Counted from the first letter of the stretch, positions 37,736 to 60,650 are shown. The stretch: DNA of 64,000 nucleotides from Cyprinodon diabolis (GCA_030533445.1 CM060064.1:20853626-20917625), one strand, 5' to 3'. The notes: generated by a model from the sequence alone, not told the origin. Numbers and translations are program-made.

Positions 37736-38958
37736 CACTCTCACCGGCCACTTTATTAGGTACACCATGCTAGTAACGGGTTGGACCCCCTTTTGCCCTC
37801 AGAACTGCCTCAATTCTTCGTGGCATAGATTCAACAAGGTGCTGGAAGCATTCCTCAGGGAGTTTTGTCCATATTGACATGATGGCATCACACAGTTGCC
37901 GCAGATTTGTCGGCTGCACATCCATGATGCGAATCTCCCATTCCACCACATCCCAAAGATGCTCTATTGGATTGAGATCTGGTGACTGTGGAGGCCATTT
38001 GAGTACAGTGAACTCATTGTCATGTTCAAGAAACCAGTCTGAGATGATTCCAGCTTTATGACATGGCGCATTATCCTGCTGAAAGTAGCCATCAGAAGTT
38101 GGGTACATTGTGGTCATAAAGGGAGGGACATGGTCAGCAACAATACTCAGGTAGGCTGTGGCGTTGCAACGATGCTCAATTGGTACCAAGGGGCCCAAAG
38201 AGTGCCAAGAAAATATTCCCCACACCATGACACCACCACCACCAGCCTGAACCGTTGATACAAGGCAGAATGGATCCATGCTTTCATGTTGTAGACGCCA
38301 AATTCTGACCCTACCATCCGAATGTCGCAGCAGAAATCGAGACTCATCAGACCAGGCAACGTTTTTCCAATCTTCTATTGTCCAATTTCGATGAGCTTGT
38401 GCAAATTGTAGCCTCAGTTTCCTGTTCTTAGCTGAAAGGAGTGGCACCCGGTGTGGTCTTCTGCTGCTGTAGCCCATCTGCCTCAAAGTTCGACGTACTG
38501 TGCGTTCAGAGATGCTCTTTTGCCCACCTTGGTTGTAACGGGTGGTTATTTGAGTCACTGTTGCCCTTCTATCAGCTTAAACCAGTCTGCCCATTCTCCT
38601 CTGACCTCTGGCATCAACAAGGCATTTCCGCCCACAGAACTGCCGCTCACTGGATGTTTTTTCTTTTTCGGACCATTCTCTGTAAACCCTAGAGATGGTT
38701 GTGTGTGAAAATCCCAGTAGATCAGCAGTTTCTGAAATACTCAGACCAGCCCTTCTGGCACCAACAATCATGCCACGTTCAAAGTCACTCAAATCACCTT
38801 TCTTCCCCATACTGATGCTCGGTTTGAACTGCAGGAGATTGTCTTGACCATGTCTACATGCCTAAATGCACTGAGTTGCCGCCATGTGATTGGCTGCTTA
38901 GAAATTAAGTGTTAACAAGAAATTGGACAGGTGTACCTAATAAAGTAGCCGGTGAGCG
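37736..38958 (-). mobile_element. Tc1-type transposon (DD36E), copy B
   Basis: Same termini as copy A, with a 2-bp insertion in the left end (CACTCTCACCGGCC). TA at 37734-37735 and 38959-38960. Length is 1223 bp, with the transposase on the minus strand. It is in the same orientation as copy A, 21.7 kb away. Confidence 0.95.
37770..38810 (-). pseudogene. DD36E transposase with one premature stop
   Basis: The reading frame is one block of 347 codons from [10 protein letters not shown] to the normal end, interrupted only by TAA at 38577-38579, where copy A has CGA (Arg, in LVRADRR). There is one extra Gly codon in the GGGGVMVWG loop, and about a dozen amino-acid differences from copy A. Catalytic Asp, Asp and Glu are all present after the stop. 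CGA to TAA needs two changes, both transitions at a CpG. Confidence 0.94.
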
Positions 38959-38960
38959 TA

Positions 38961-40684
38961 CATGTAATACAGTATATGAGCAAAAAGAAAATGGCCAAAA
39001 GAACAAATGAATTAATAAATGATCAGAATCAACATTTTTTTTTTCAGTCACAGTTTTCCACAACAAACACATAATAAATATAAATCAGCTATTTATGGAC
39101 TGATAATTTTCTCTTTTTTTATCTCTAAGATGCCAATTGCAATTAAGGTAAATTTCTTAATCTTAAGTAGTTTTAGCAACTGATAAAAGTTTAACTTTTA
39201 GAATTAAATAAGCAAATTGATTGCATTTGACTTTTCAACCCCTTGTAAGAAGAAATCTAAAGAAAACAAAAATTCAATTAATATTCATCACTGCATCAAA
39301 AGAAGGAAGAGATCTTTTATTAAAATAAGATCTTTTGCATATATTTATCAGAATTTCAGTTTGATGCAGATTAAAACATGACCTTTTGATGGCCAAATTG
39401 TGACCTTGGAGCTGCACAGATCTTTGTTTTTCCATGAATGTGACAAATTGCAAGATATTTTCACAACTCTTCTTAAGAATCAAATCAAAGTAAAATAAAA
39501 ATGTTACCTATTGGTTTTAAGCTTCAGTTTTGAAATCCTATTGCAGCCATAGAATAGAATGAGACCAGGACCACAATAGGATGCTGAAAATTCATCCTGC
39601 CAGTAAAAACATTTTTACTCATTTAAATGTAACCAAAAATAATTTTTTTTGCAGAAGTGACAAATATCCCATAGATGACCGCAAATTATTCATCCCCCAA
39701 ACTTCAGGAAAATCCATGCCTCTTTTTCTTGTACAAAAGCAATGTTTCCTTGTTTGCTGATCTACAAATTATTTTTGTATTTTATTTGAATAAAAAGAAG
39801 TTGAAGTTGTCTAGACCCACCAATATTTTCCAAGTGACAGCAAAACAAAAACTATAAAGAGCACATACTTGCAAGCGGGAGACAACTGTGGTGGTAAGAC
39901 CTCGTCCTGCTTTTGAAATATGGTGGTGGCAGCATTATGCAGCGAAGTTTACTCCAAAAAACACTAAATACTCGAACATAGAACAAATAAAAGCACCAAC
40001 AGACCACAAGGTTTTATTAATTTATTATAAGTCTTTGTAGGGTAATACAGCAGGTTTTTATTTTATTTCTTTTAATCAGACAGGGCACAGAAACCACACT
40101 TTACCAGCAACGGCAGAAAACTGTACCTTTATTAGATGTGATTTTTTTCCTATGCATTGAATACAGTGTTAAATCACATGACAGACCTGAAGACATGCAG
40201 TGACTCACCACAATGTTTAGGCAAGGCATATAAGCACATCTTCCTTCTGAAATACAGGACCACAAAAGGCACTGTTTTGGTATAAAATACGACATATGAA
40301 TCAAAAAAGGCAAATTATCCAAAATAAAACCCTTGAAAAAAAAGGGATGAAATGTAAAACTGTAGAAGAAAAAATAAACTCATGTCACATTACACATTGG
40401 TAGTCATCACAATGGATTTAATTATTGTAAGACAAGAACTAAAATGTAGGCGTAAACTAAAAACTGCTTTGACATCTGCAAACTAGACTGATTTGAATTC
40501 TTATTTCAATCAGATTAGAAATGAGGTGACTACATAATGCATAAGTATCATAACAGCATTACAACCATCCGATCACCACGAAACTCAATACGATTTAACA
40601 ACAATTCCATCATTTTTGAAATTCAGTACCTTGTTTGCACAAAATATCTACAACTCTAACTCCTCTTCTCAAACGTTTGTCATT
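38961..40684. other. No gene seen
   Basis: AT-rich; holds only the weak Tc1-like relic at 39880-39955. Minus-strand AATAAA signals near 40013-40025 and 40056-40063 could end a long serinc2 3' UTR, which is unproven. Confidence 0.4.
39880..39955 (+). pseudogene. Small Tc1-like relic
   Basis: AATATGGTGGTGGCAGCATT ATGC resembles the transposase GGG-motif coding string of fish Tc1 elements. ATTATTCATCCCCCAAACTT upstream (39686-39705) looks like a decayed terminus. Too decayed for certainty. Confidence 0.35.
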
Positions 40685-41115
40685 TATAAAAACCATTGGT
40701 AGCATTGAGCTAATGCTGCAGCTTCTGGGACTGACGCTCGGCGCACTGCATGGTGCTGATTAGCTGCGGATCAATAAGGTTTCCCAGCTGCAACAGACTT
40801 CAATTAAAGGTAAAGGTTGTTGCCCGTGGCTGCCTGAGCCTGAGTTCTGTCAGAGGAGGAAGCTTAGCACCAGGAATAAACCGTCTCAAATTAGAGCAGA
40901 CGAGGAAGCTCTACAATCAGACCAGCACTCTCACCAGCTTAAGATGTGTAGTAAAATGGCTATGCATATAGCTGAGCTGCACGAGGGAAGCCCTGATTTG
41001 ATCTGCAGGGCGTGCCTTATTTGCGTTATCAAGCTGTCCCAGTCCCCCCTACCATGGGGCTCCTAAGCAGGGCTCCCCTAATTCCCCCCATGTACAGATA
41101 ACCAGGGTTTTCCAG
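40685..41115. promoter_or_regulatory. GC-richer non-coding block downstream of serinc2
   Basis: Contains TGATTAGCTGCGGATCAATA and GCCTTATTTGCGTTATCAAG with GATA, homeodomain and E-box cores, and C-rich stretches. It may be a conserved element, or part of a long serinc2 3' UTR, since it lies 350 bp past the stop codon. No ORF of note. Confidence 0.25.
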
Positions 41116-41460
41116 ACCCGTCTAATTATAGATGTCTGATCAGAATCACTTTTTATAGAAAATCAATACATGAAATATCTGAGGTACTGAAAGTGCCTTG
41201 TTGCTTAGTGTTAATCATAGTGCAGAAACTTAACTTCAACACAACAATAAATGATTACTGTTAACCACATTAAAAGTGGGGAAAAAATAACCCAAATTAC
41301 ACAAAAAGTGACAGCCAGAGAGAAAAAAAACTAAATTAGAGAGAAGATGCTTTAAGTCTTCATATCACCCTTTTTAGATCGTTTTATAGCATCCTTTAAA
41401 ATTTCTGATATACAAGGAGGAAAACAAAAAGGACAAATACAGCTTGAGGACACCATGTGC

Positions 41461-52629
<11,169 letters not shown>

Positions 52630-52765
52630 TTTTCCACATGAAACAGCCGAAAGGATGGGGTTGTGTCGCTTCCTCAGCCTTCCTTGGACTAATGCGAGAA
52701 AACTTCTTCTTCTTTTGTTTTATGGCTGATCGCATGGTAAGGTGCATAGCGCCACCTACTGTACA
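52630..52765 (-). promoter_or_regulatory. serinc2 upstream region with CTCF-like motif
   Basis: Putative 5' UTR/promoter. It carries two upstream ATGs in another frame (at 52747 and 52735). On the minus strand, CAGTAGGTGGCGCTA at 52747-52761 closely resembles the CTCF core. The transcription start is not determined. Confidence 0.4.
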
Positions 52766-53404
52766 TGAATGTGTAGTAACATAGACTCATATCCCCTACA
52801 TTGTTTTTTTTATTTTTTATTATGAAGAAAAATAAACAATGCTTTCCTTACTGAATAAATGTTCTCTATGCTTTCTTCTGTTCCCAATTTTCCTTTTAGA
52901 CTCCATTCTTAAATGCGAGAATGACCAGGAGTGTTTGCATTTCAAAGAAAAGTTTTAAGAGACTCCAGATCAAAATCCAACAATCCTGCACTTCTATAGA
53001 GCTGTTGCTCTCAAACGAATTTAATGTAAACACACTCTAATTAAACTCAAATTAATGGCAAAATAGTAATAATTAATCAAAATTGATTAGTAAATAGTTT
53101 AATAAAATAATTTTCTATCTTTAAACTGTTGAAAACTTTTGTTTAATTAAAGCTGCATGTATTTTTGTGTATTTCTTTTTATCAGGACTCGACATCTAAA
53201 GCCAGCATTTTTCATTCACATAAGATGGAAGATTCTGTGAACATATCGTTTCAAGTCCCGACACATTTGATCATTGAAATGAGGCCTGATTAAGCTTTTC
53301 TAAAATGTGATTATGCTGTAAACTAAACCAGTCCATAGAGGCTCTGGCTTTATGTTAGTTCCATCTTAAAAACTCACACGAAGAGAAAAGACAATTAGAA
53401 GAAA

Positions 53405-54080
53405 TTTATTGATACAACTTTATTTTGTCTTTGGAACACAGACCTTGGCAGGAAACATAGTGCTGAATTTTGATAGATATGCATGAACAGGAGCAAAGAA
53501 TAGGGCTGTTTTCCCCCAGGCCTGAAACTAGTGGTGGAGTGGAGATAAAGGAAGTTGGTCAGTCTGTAGACTGCTGGTTAGCGAGACGGTCTGCTGAGCT
53601 TTATGGGGAGATCCAGTGGATTGCGTGAGCTGATACTAGAGCTTCACTCAGGGACCTGGAAGATAGAAGTCCAGTTGGATAACACAGGTTGAGAGAACCT
53701 GTCCGTGATGAGCAAGCATGAAGCGACAGTGGAGAGAAAAAACTCCCCGTTGGAAAGAAACCTCTGGCAGAACCAGGCTCAACATGGCGGTCATCTGCCG
53801 GACCGGTTGAGATGAGACAGGGAACGCAGTAAGAGTCCGGGAGGAATGACACTCTGATGAAGCTTAGCTACGATGGTGGAGGAGCGGCTGGAGGTGGATT
53901 GAAACAGGGTCATCTGAATGAAGTCACACAGCGCATCCGCTGCCTGCGCACAGGAGCAGAAAAGTGCGGATCGGAGGCCTTTTAAGATTAACTTTTGACG
54001 TTGATTGGCTTTCTTGGAGGTGTGGTTTAAAGCTGATTGGCTGTGTCGCAGGTGGATGTAGGAGAGCAATCAGTTTCTTC
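53405..54080 (-). repeat. Retro-unit-like fish repeat with poly(A) signal
   Basis: On the minus strand, two CCAAT boxes (plus-strand ATTGG near 54007 and 54036) and a TTAAAAGG box precede about 600 bp. That stretch includes GGTTCTGCCAGAGGTTTCTT and GGGGAGTTTTTTCTCTCCAC, a wording common to an abundant fish repeat. It ends at AAAATAAAGTTG and AATAAA near 53408-53425. This reads like a polymerase II transcription unit or a retrocopy of one. No conserved ORF is seen. Confidence 0.5.
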
Positions 54081-57060
54081 AGTTGAACTTCCGCCTAGGC
54101 TCCATTTTTCATTGTCCTGCTGGAAAGTAAACTAACACCTCAGACTGAAAAGGGCTGAGTAAATTGTGGCCTGTAACGGGGTGTCTTGTTTTCTCACTTT
54201 TGTATGTGTTTTGTTTCATCCATCTTCCCATAAACTCTGAGCAGCTTCCTTGCAAAATAAAGACACCCTCTTTCAGGCACCTCATAAGCCCTGATTTTTT
54301 TTCAAAACAGCTTCTGATCTCACAGAAGGAGAAATGTAAAGCTTTAGGATACATCTATGATTAAAAAAAAGGTGCATTATGCTCAAAAGTTACACCAGAT
54401 TTAGTAAAAAAGAAAAAAGACAAAAAGAAAAACATCTTTGCTGGTGGCTGGGCCGACCAATGTTGCTGCACACCTGAGAACATTTCTCATTCAAGGTTGT
54501 ATATAAGGGGGGAAGGATCATCTCTCTTCACTGGATGATTATCCCTGGTGGTATTCCAGCCAAAGAGAAATTAAAATAAGAAAGTTGAAATTTGTGTTCT
54601 TGTGAATCTCTTTAGTATGGACTCTGTTATGGTTCCAGATAATCAGTGAACCTCAGTTTGTCTCTGATGAAAAGGTCTTGTCCGTGTGCAGAAGCTCTCC
54701 GCCTTTATCAACTCCCTGCCCGCTCTCCTGCATGACGTCTCTTGCATGTACCAACACTCTCCAATCTCACTCACATTTTCTTCTGAGGTACAGCCTGCAA
54801 AGCATACTGAATCAAACCCATACACATCCATGCTTCTTCCCCTTCATCTAAACCAATCAGTCATCAACCAACTCCTTCCTGATCAGTCTACTCTCTCCCC
54901 TCATACCAACCAGAAAGTTTATCTGACTCTCCCTGCAATTCTCCAAGCCTCCAGATTCTTGTTGCTTTGGTAAAAAAAATGTACTGGTTCTCTGTGTGAT
55001 TCTGCATGCGGGTCATAAAACTACAAACCAACATGACAGCAGCTTCTCCAGAGCTATCACTCCTGCTTCAGTTTAGCTTGACAAACATGACTCAGTAGGT
55101 CAAACTGTTTATGCACTTTACAATTTGAGATGATAGCTTAAATTTTACTTTGTAAAAATGTACTTAGCTCACACTATTGTTTTTTATTTTTTATAGCATA
55201 ACTTGTTTTAAACTTTTCCAGCAAAAGACAGATGTTTTTCTAGCTGTTATATGAACATTGGTGTTCTCCACCAAATCTTTGTTCAAACTATAGTTTTATC
55301 TAAATTGATGTTCATCTTATCATGCTTATCTAAAATTATGGGTCGTCTTTGTGTTTATAATCCTTATATTTCACCTACTGTAAACTTCTACTGAAATAAA
55401 CATGGCAATAATATTATATTGAGGATAACTATAGAATCTCAATAAAGAATATTTAAATTATGCAAATTGTGAAAAAAATTATGGAATTGCATATGTAGTC
55501 TAAATTTAAAGATTCTGTGCGTGTGTCAGCCTTTGCCAAAGTAAAACTGAGAAGAGCCCTTTCATTGTCCTTATGTCCACAGACAGATGGGCAACACAAG
55601 TCTGAAACTTGCCATCTGTCCTTTCTTCTAAACTTCCCAGGAGCTCTGAGTCTGTTGTTCAAAGCTGCTAACAAAGGAACGCCTGTCAGGTACTGGCAGA
55701 ATCCCTAAAATCTAGTTGATTTTCTAACATTTTCTAACCACAGAGATTTGATTCTTACTCTCTTATTAACTTTTTGGGGCCTCTTTGAGCAGTTGGAGTT
55801 GCAGGGGTACTAAAGCCTGTCACAGCTGTGAACAGAGCACAGCAGGGGACAACCTAAATAGGTCATCAGTACACCAAAGGGAAATTCAAGGAAACACAAA
55901 GTAAATGTAAACTCTACAGAAAGTTATTATAAGCCTGAGGTGATTTGTTCACTTATATGCCTTTCAAGGTGATTTTAAATTGCCATTACAAAATATAGTG
56001 TAAAAATAGTGCCCTGCACAACCACTTTATAGTTCTTGGGCTATTCCATACTTGACTGCAAGTCCTCTGTAATCACCTTTCTTTTGACAGTAGCAGATAA
56101 CTCAGCTGTCAGCAGCTAATGCTGGCTTCTCTGTTTGTGGAAACAGTCCAGTTTCCCTCTCAGATCGTCACACTTTGATTAACCATTTTGTTTCAGGGAT
56201 AAACCCCCTTTTTTTCTTTTTACTGTAGCTAAACATATATTAAGCAAAAAATATATTTTTGATAATTGTTTTTTTTTGGTGGGATTTGGTGTGGTAGAAT
56301 TGTGGCTGGTGATATTCTAATATTTTTCTCCCATGAAATGGTTTTATTAAAAAAAAATTAAATTAATTTAGATTAAAAATATATGTTGAAGAAAATGGAC
56401 TCCGTTGAAATAATGCGCATTTGGAGTAAGAAGAAAAATTGTCCGGGAAGCCAGTATATCTAAATGAAGTGTATCATCCCACTTAAAGCATTAAAACATC
56501 CCTACAGAATTACTCCAGGCAGCTACATGTTTTTACAAAATGGGCCATGATTTATTTGCATCACTGCATACTGTCAACAGTGTGATTTAGAGAAACAAAA
56601 TCCAAAATTCAAATACATTTAGACAAACATTTAGACAAACCTGGATACAAAAACACATACATGGTAAAACACAAAGAACAAATGCTGTATATCATCAGGA
56701 TGTAGATTTAAACAAAGAGACACAGGGCAAACAACTTTTTTACTCAGTCACAGATAAGATATTTTAGATATACCAATTAATCCAAGATGCATGCTTTAAA
56801 CCATGAGTGGCTGCTAAAATACCTGTAGAAAAGCACACCTTAATGGTAAAAACTGGTAGACTCCATGAAAAAAGTTACATAACTTTACATAACATTGTTA
56901 TGTTACATAATAACATAACAATTTATGTGTTTTTTTACACATAAATTACCTCTTATGTAAAATCTAGAAGCTACATCAAAGTAGCCATTTCATTTGGACC
57001 ACTGTATGGAAATATATAAAATAAAGACGTACTTAACTTCATAAAGATTTGTTAACTTAA
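54081..57060. other. Intergenic between serinc2 and stmn1, rest
   Basis: Short open frames only, with no codon-level resemblance to a known protein and no splice-linked exons seen. There are several A/T-rich stretches. Confidence 0.5.
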
Positions 57061-57109
57061 TATATTAAATTGAAAACATGGATAAACCGTTTTGTGCAGC
57101 ACTACTTCC

Positions 57110-57235
57110 TACTGGCGCGCTCCGATTTGTAAAAGCCTCGGTGATTGGCTGGTTTCGACCAATGAGATCACGTCTACCGCAGTGACGTTGTAGATGCTTT
57201 GTGCGCGAAGGTGCAGAAGTTGGCGGTTTGAATAG
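57110..57235 (+). promoter_or_regulatory. stmn1 promoter with CCAAT pair, CRE-like and CDE/CHR-like sites
   Basis: Seen directly: GGCGCGC at about 57114, inverted CCAAT (ATTGG) at 57144-57148, CCAAT at 57159-57163, TGACGTTG (CRE-like) at 57183-57190, and GGCGG (57222-57226) abutting TTTGAA (57227-57232). TTTGAA is the canonical CHR that DREAM/B-MYB-MuvB complexes bind in cell-cycle genes, usually with NF-Y/CCAAT sites upstream. Stathmin expression is known to be proliferation-linked. There is no TATA box in the expected place. Confidence 0.55.
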
Positions 57236-57295
57236 AGACAGCACAAGAGGTGAAAAAGAAGGTTCGTTGTTTTTCAAGTCGAGCTGCACTTGACG
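57236..57295 (+). other. stmn1: stmn1 non-coding exon 1 (5' UTR), start approximate
   Basis: Ends at TTGACG followed by a GTGAGA donor. The next acceptor (TTTTCCACAG at 59194-59203) leads into the start-codon exon. The transcription start is not determined, so the left edge is a guess. Confidence 0.5.
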
Positions 57296-59203
57296 GTGAG
57301 AACAGTTTCTCTCATTTCAGTATCTACTTCAGTCAATGAGCGCCCAAAGACGCTTTGGCAGCGTTAATACTCGTTGTTCACCGTTTATTCTGGCTTTTAT
57401 TAAGCGTTTATAAACTAACTTTATAAATGTAAGGAAATTGAAATGGTAATGGCTTCCATTCACAAAAAAAGTTTTCCAGGACATGAAGAAAAACTACACT
57501 GTAAAAAGCTTGAGCATTTTTTTCATGTTATGGTGGTATCTAACCGTGTAAAGTCAATTAGCTAATTTACACAAACATTGACTCAGGCACGTGCTGTTTT
57601 TGTTCCAGTTAATGTTCTGCGTTTCTCATGTTTTTATTTGTGTAATTACATTTCGTAGACTCGGCGCCTTCATTATGTGTTGCCTTGCAATTGTATGCAG
57701 GTGTAGTATCATACATTTGTGTATTCCAGGTATTACAAATACTGTGTCAAGTGTCCCCCCCCCTTATATACACACAACAAAATCTGCAGCCAGTTCTGCT
57801 GCACCTCCCCGCCATTTTTGCACGAAAAAAACTGCAGCCTCTAGCTGCTGCTGCTCAGCTTTTAACCACTCTCTCTAACATGAAGAAACTTTGTGCTGTG
57901 CACAAATAACAACAGATTGAGGCGTTAAACGATGGAAAGCCAGTTGTGACTGCTGATACTACCATGTCCTGACTGTAACTTGTACATGTTTAGTCATTTT
58001 TATTATGTCTCTTTATGTTAATTTGGACTCCACCTCAGTAGCTCTATAAAACTCATAGATTCCCTTACTCAGCTTTGGGTTTTGATACGAAAATGTATTT
58101 TTTTTCTTTATTAGGGACACCTAAATATTTAAATATTGCATAAAGTTTTTCTAATTAAAGCCCAGAGGTATTTCCTTTTTACTTTAGGAAGTAAATAGCC
58201 AAACATATTTAGAAGGGAAATATCCGTTCTTGTTCAACAGTGAGGAAATGTATGCATTTCAGTTGCAACGTGAATAGGTACATGGAAGCCTATGAGGAAA
58301 AAAAAATGGAAATAACTCATTTAAAAAAGTTAAAATAACTACAGTGAAGGAAAAAAAACACATTTGAGAAATCTGTGAAGTTAGTACAAAATATATATAC
58401 TCTGAATAAATGGAAAAGCATTCCATTATAAAAGAGAAATTACAGAAAAATCATAATAAATTTTATGTTGTTGCAAGTAGCTGCAAACATTTTCCCATAA
58501 AAGTGATAAACATGATTAATACCGTGGCTCATAATTAGCCTCTGAGAGAGAAAGGTAAGTATATAAGTTATACATGTTCAACCATCTTTATAATCTTATA
58601 TCAGAGTAGTGCATCAGGACTTAACATCAGTTATCACAGTTTATCTTGAAAAACATAAAATAGAACACTTCTATCCATTAATACTTCAATTATAAACAAT
58701 TTAATGAGTTGTTAAAGATATGTTAGATTTTTACTAATATGAGTTTTTGTTGAAATTTAAGTAGTAAAAATTTACTGAAAAATCACTTTTTGTTAGAGGA
58801 CCAAGTTCATCACCATTAGAAGCCTGCCTGGTCCGAATATATTTATTAAAACAAAACCATTTAGCTATAATATTCGAAAAAAAATATATAATATATAGTC
58901 ACCAGCACCAAAAATAAATAACATAAATGACTCTTCTTACTACTCAGATAAGTAACCAAAGCAGGGTATCAGACTGTTTATGTATTTTATTTATCTTCCC
59001 CATGTAAATATTTACTGATAGGGTTGCACTCTAGCTCCCTCTACTGGCCTACTTTCATTGGTCTAAAGTTAGGAAGGTGTGCATACTTTACTGTCTCCTT
59101 AAAATAAAGCCTTGTTTTAAGTAAAATGCAGAGTTTTTTAGTGCTTACATTCAAGTGGATAAGAGAGTACTAATTTTTGTTGCTTTGTCTTCCTTTTCCA
59201 CAG
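57296..59203. other. stmn1 intron 1 with CTCF-like site
   Basis: AT-rich intron. At 59032-59049 the minus strand reads GGCCAGTAGAGGGAGCTA, close to the CTCF consensus. The open frames near 57591-57909 show no coding character. Confidence 0.45.
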
Positions 59204-59231
59204 GCGATTAAAAGACAATCTTTCTGCAGAA

Positions 59232-59247
59232 ATGGATACCACTGATG
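59232..59247 (+). CDS. stmn1: stmn1 coding exon 1 (16 nt)
   Basis: Encodes MDTTD and the first base of Asp6 before a GTAAGT donor. The exon itself begins after the CCACAG acceptor, at 59204, so 28 nt of 5' UTR lie in it. Confidence 0.92.
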
Positions 59248-60650
59248 GTAAGTCTAAAAGTTGCATCTTGACCAGCATTTACAGATCACCAGCATAAAAA
59301 AAACAAACAAAACTACTTCTGAAATTGTTTTTGAGGTTTTGATGCCAAATCTGAATTTAGGAATGAAGGCCTTTTCTCATTTCATATAGTTTGGCTGCAC
59401 AAAGTTTTGATAATCTGTCAGTTGGTAAACAAATAAAGTAAAACTTTATTTGAAATGTAAATGGGTTCCCGTTGTATTATAATTCTTAAAGCTACAGTGT
59501 GTAATAATTACAGGGATATACAGTCAGAAATGTAATATATTATACATAACTATGTTATTTATCATCATCTACGAGCTCAGCCTCTTAACCTTAATATTTG
59601 CGTTGCCTTAGAATTCGTTATTTATAATTACATAGGAGCGGGTCTCGCAGCCATGGAGGTAGACATCTTTGCGCTACGGCAGCGCAGAGCCAACAAACTA
59701 GCGATTGCGAGATCGCCCATGACGCTCGAAAGTAACTACGTTAAGTTGAGAGAGATGAACTGAGACGGTACTGAAATCTATACCCTACACAGACTAATGA
59801 AATACTATCTGTAAAATTATCTATGTAAACAAACCTCATCACTTGAGAAGGTAGGTGATGCAGACGTCGTGGAAGTACGTTGGGGGGGAGATGTTCATGT
59901 TGCTGCGGTCTGCACTCTGGACGTTAGATGTCGCTGAAAATTACACACTAGCTTTAAATAACAAATGTGCTATAATTAGATCACCACTGAATTAAAAAAA
60001 CAGTAAATGGGATTCCTGTTTTACAGACATTCTAGTGAAGGAGCTGAGCAAGCGTGCGTCAGGCCAGGCATTTGAGGTCATCCTCAGCCCCTCCACTCCT
60101 GATGCCAAGGTGGAGTTCCCATTGTCTCCCAACAAGAAAAGGGAAACTTCTCTTGATGAAATTAAGAAGAAACTGGAAGCTGCAGAGTTGAGACGCAGGG
60201 TATCTGAAATAAATACAACATAAATGGCTAATAGTAAAGAAAATATTTTAGCCATCATAATTTCTTATCTAAACACAAAGGGCTTCTTCTCTCTTCCCAT
60301 TAGAGCCACGAGGCCGAAGTTCTCAAACATTTGGCTGAGAAACGAGAGCATGAGAAGGAGGTGATCCAGAAGGCCATCGAAGAAAGCTGCAACTTCAGCA
60401 AGCAGACACAGGAGAAACTCAATCAGAAAATTGAGGCGAACAAAGAGAACCGCTCCGCCCGCATGGCAGCTCTCAACGAGAAATTCAAGGAGAAGGTAAG
60501 CTCCTCAATCTCTGTCCAGATATTTTCTTGTATATTTATCCAAAAATGAAAAATTTAATGTTAATGTTGATGTTTTGAAATGTTCACTAGGATAAGAAGC
60601 TTCAGGAGGTGAGGAAGAACAAGGAGGCAATAAAAGAAACTGAGAACTAA
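59232..60650 (+). CDS. stmn1: Stathmin 1, complete, 4 coding exons
   Basis: The exons are 59232-59247, 60027-60199, 60304-60495 and 60591-60650: 441 nt, 146 residues plus TAA, all GT-AG with matching phases (human stathmin has 149). Stathmin is a cytosolic phosphoprotein that binds two alpha/beta-tubulin dimers and promotes microtubule catastrophe. The N-terminal regulatory part carries [14 protein letters not shown] and FPLSP. The four phosphorylation serines of stathmin (16, 25, 38, 63 in human) are all kept here as Ser17, Ser26, Ser39 and Ser64; the last follows RRR at the exon 2/3 junction. The stathmin-like helix from about residue 48 ([55 protein letters not shown]) is complete and charged. 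There is no N-terminal Cys membrane anchor, which separates it from SCG10/SCLIP/RB3. The 16-nt start exon is typical. A TTAA-flanked MITE sits in the intron after it. Confidence 0.96.
59486..59957 (-). mobile_element. TTAA-flanked MITE, copy 2 (in stmn1 intron)
   Basis: Terminal inverted repeats TTAAAGCTACAGTGTGTAAT and its reverse complement (right end: TTACACACTAGCTTTAA, one base short) bound 472 bp. It is the reverse complement of the copy at 2312-2817 over nearly its full length. A TTAA at each edge fits piggyBac-type target duplication, but the superfamily is an inference. No ORF. Confidence 0.85.
60027..60199 (+). CDS. stmn1: stmn1 coding exon 2
   Basis: Completes Asp6 and encodes residues 7-63: the regulatory domain with Ser17, Ser26 and Ser39, then the start of the long helix. 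The acceptor is TTACAG and the donor GTATCT. Confidence 0.95.
60304..60495 (+). CDS. stmn1: stmn1 coding exon 3
   Basis: Encodes residues 64-127, from [10 protein letters not shown] to LNEKFKEK, the first tubulin-binding helix region. The acceptor is CATTAG and the donor GTAAGC; both ends are phase 0. Confidence 0.95.
60591..60650 (+). CDS. stmn1: stmn1 coding exon 4 (last)
   Basis: Encodes residues 128-146 ([19 protein letters not shown]) and the TAA stop. The acceptor is TCACTAG. Confidence 0.95.
   Translation, partial: DKKLQEVRKNKEAIKETEN

Noticed and set aside
55517..55708. Frame with PQTDGQ, like retroviral or Ty3 integrase
   Set aside because: Only six residues match and the surrounding sequence does not; likely chance.
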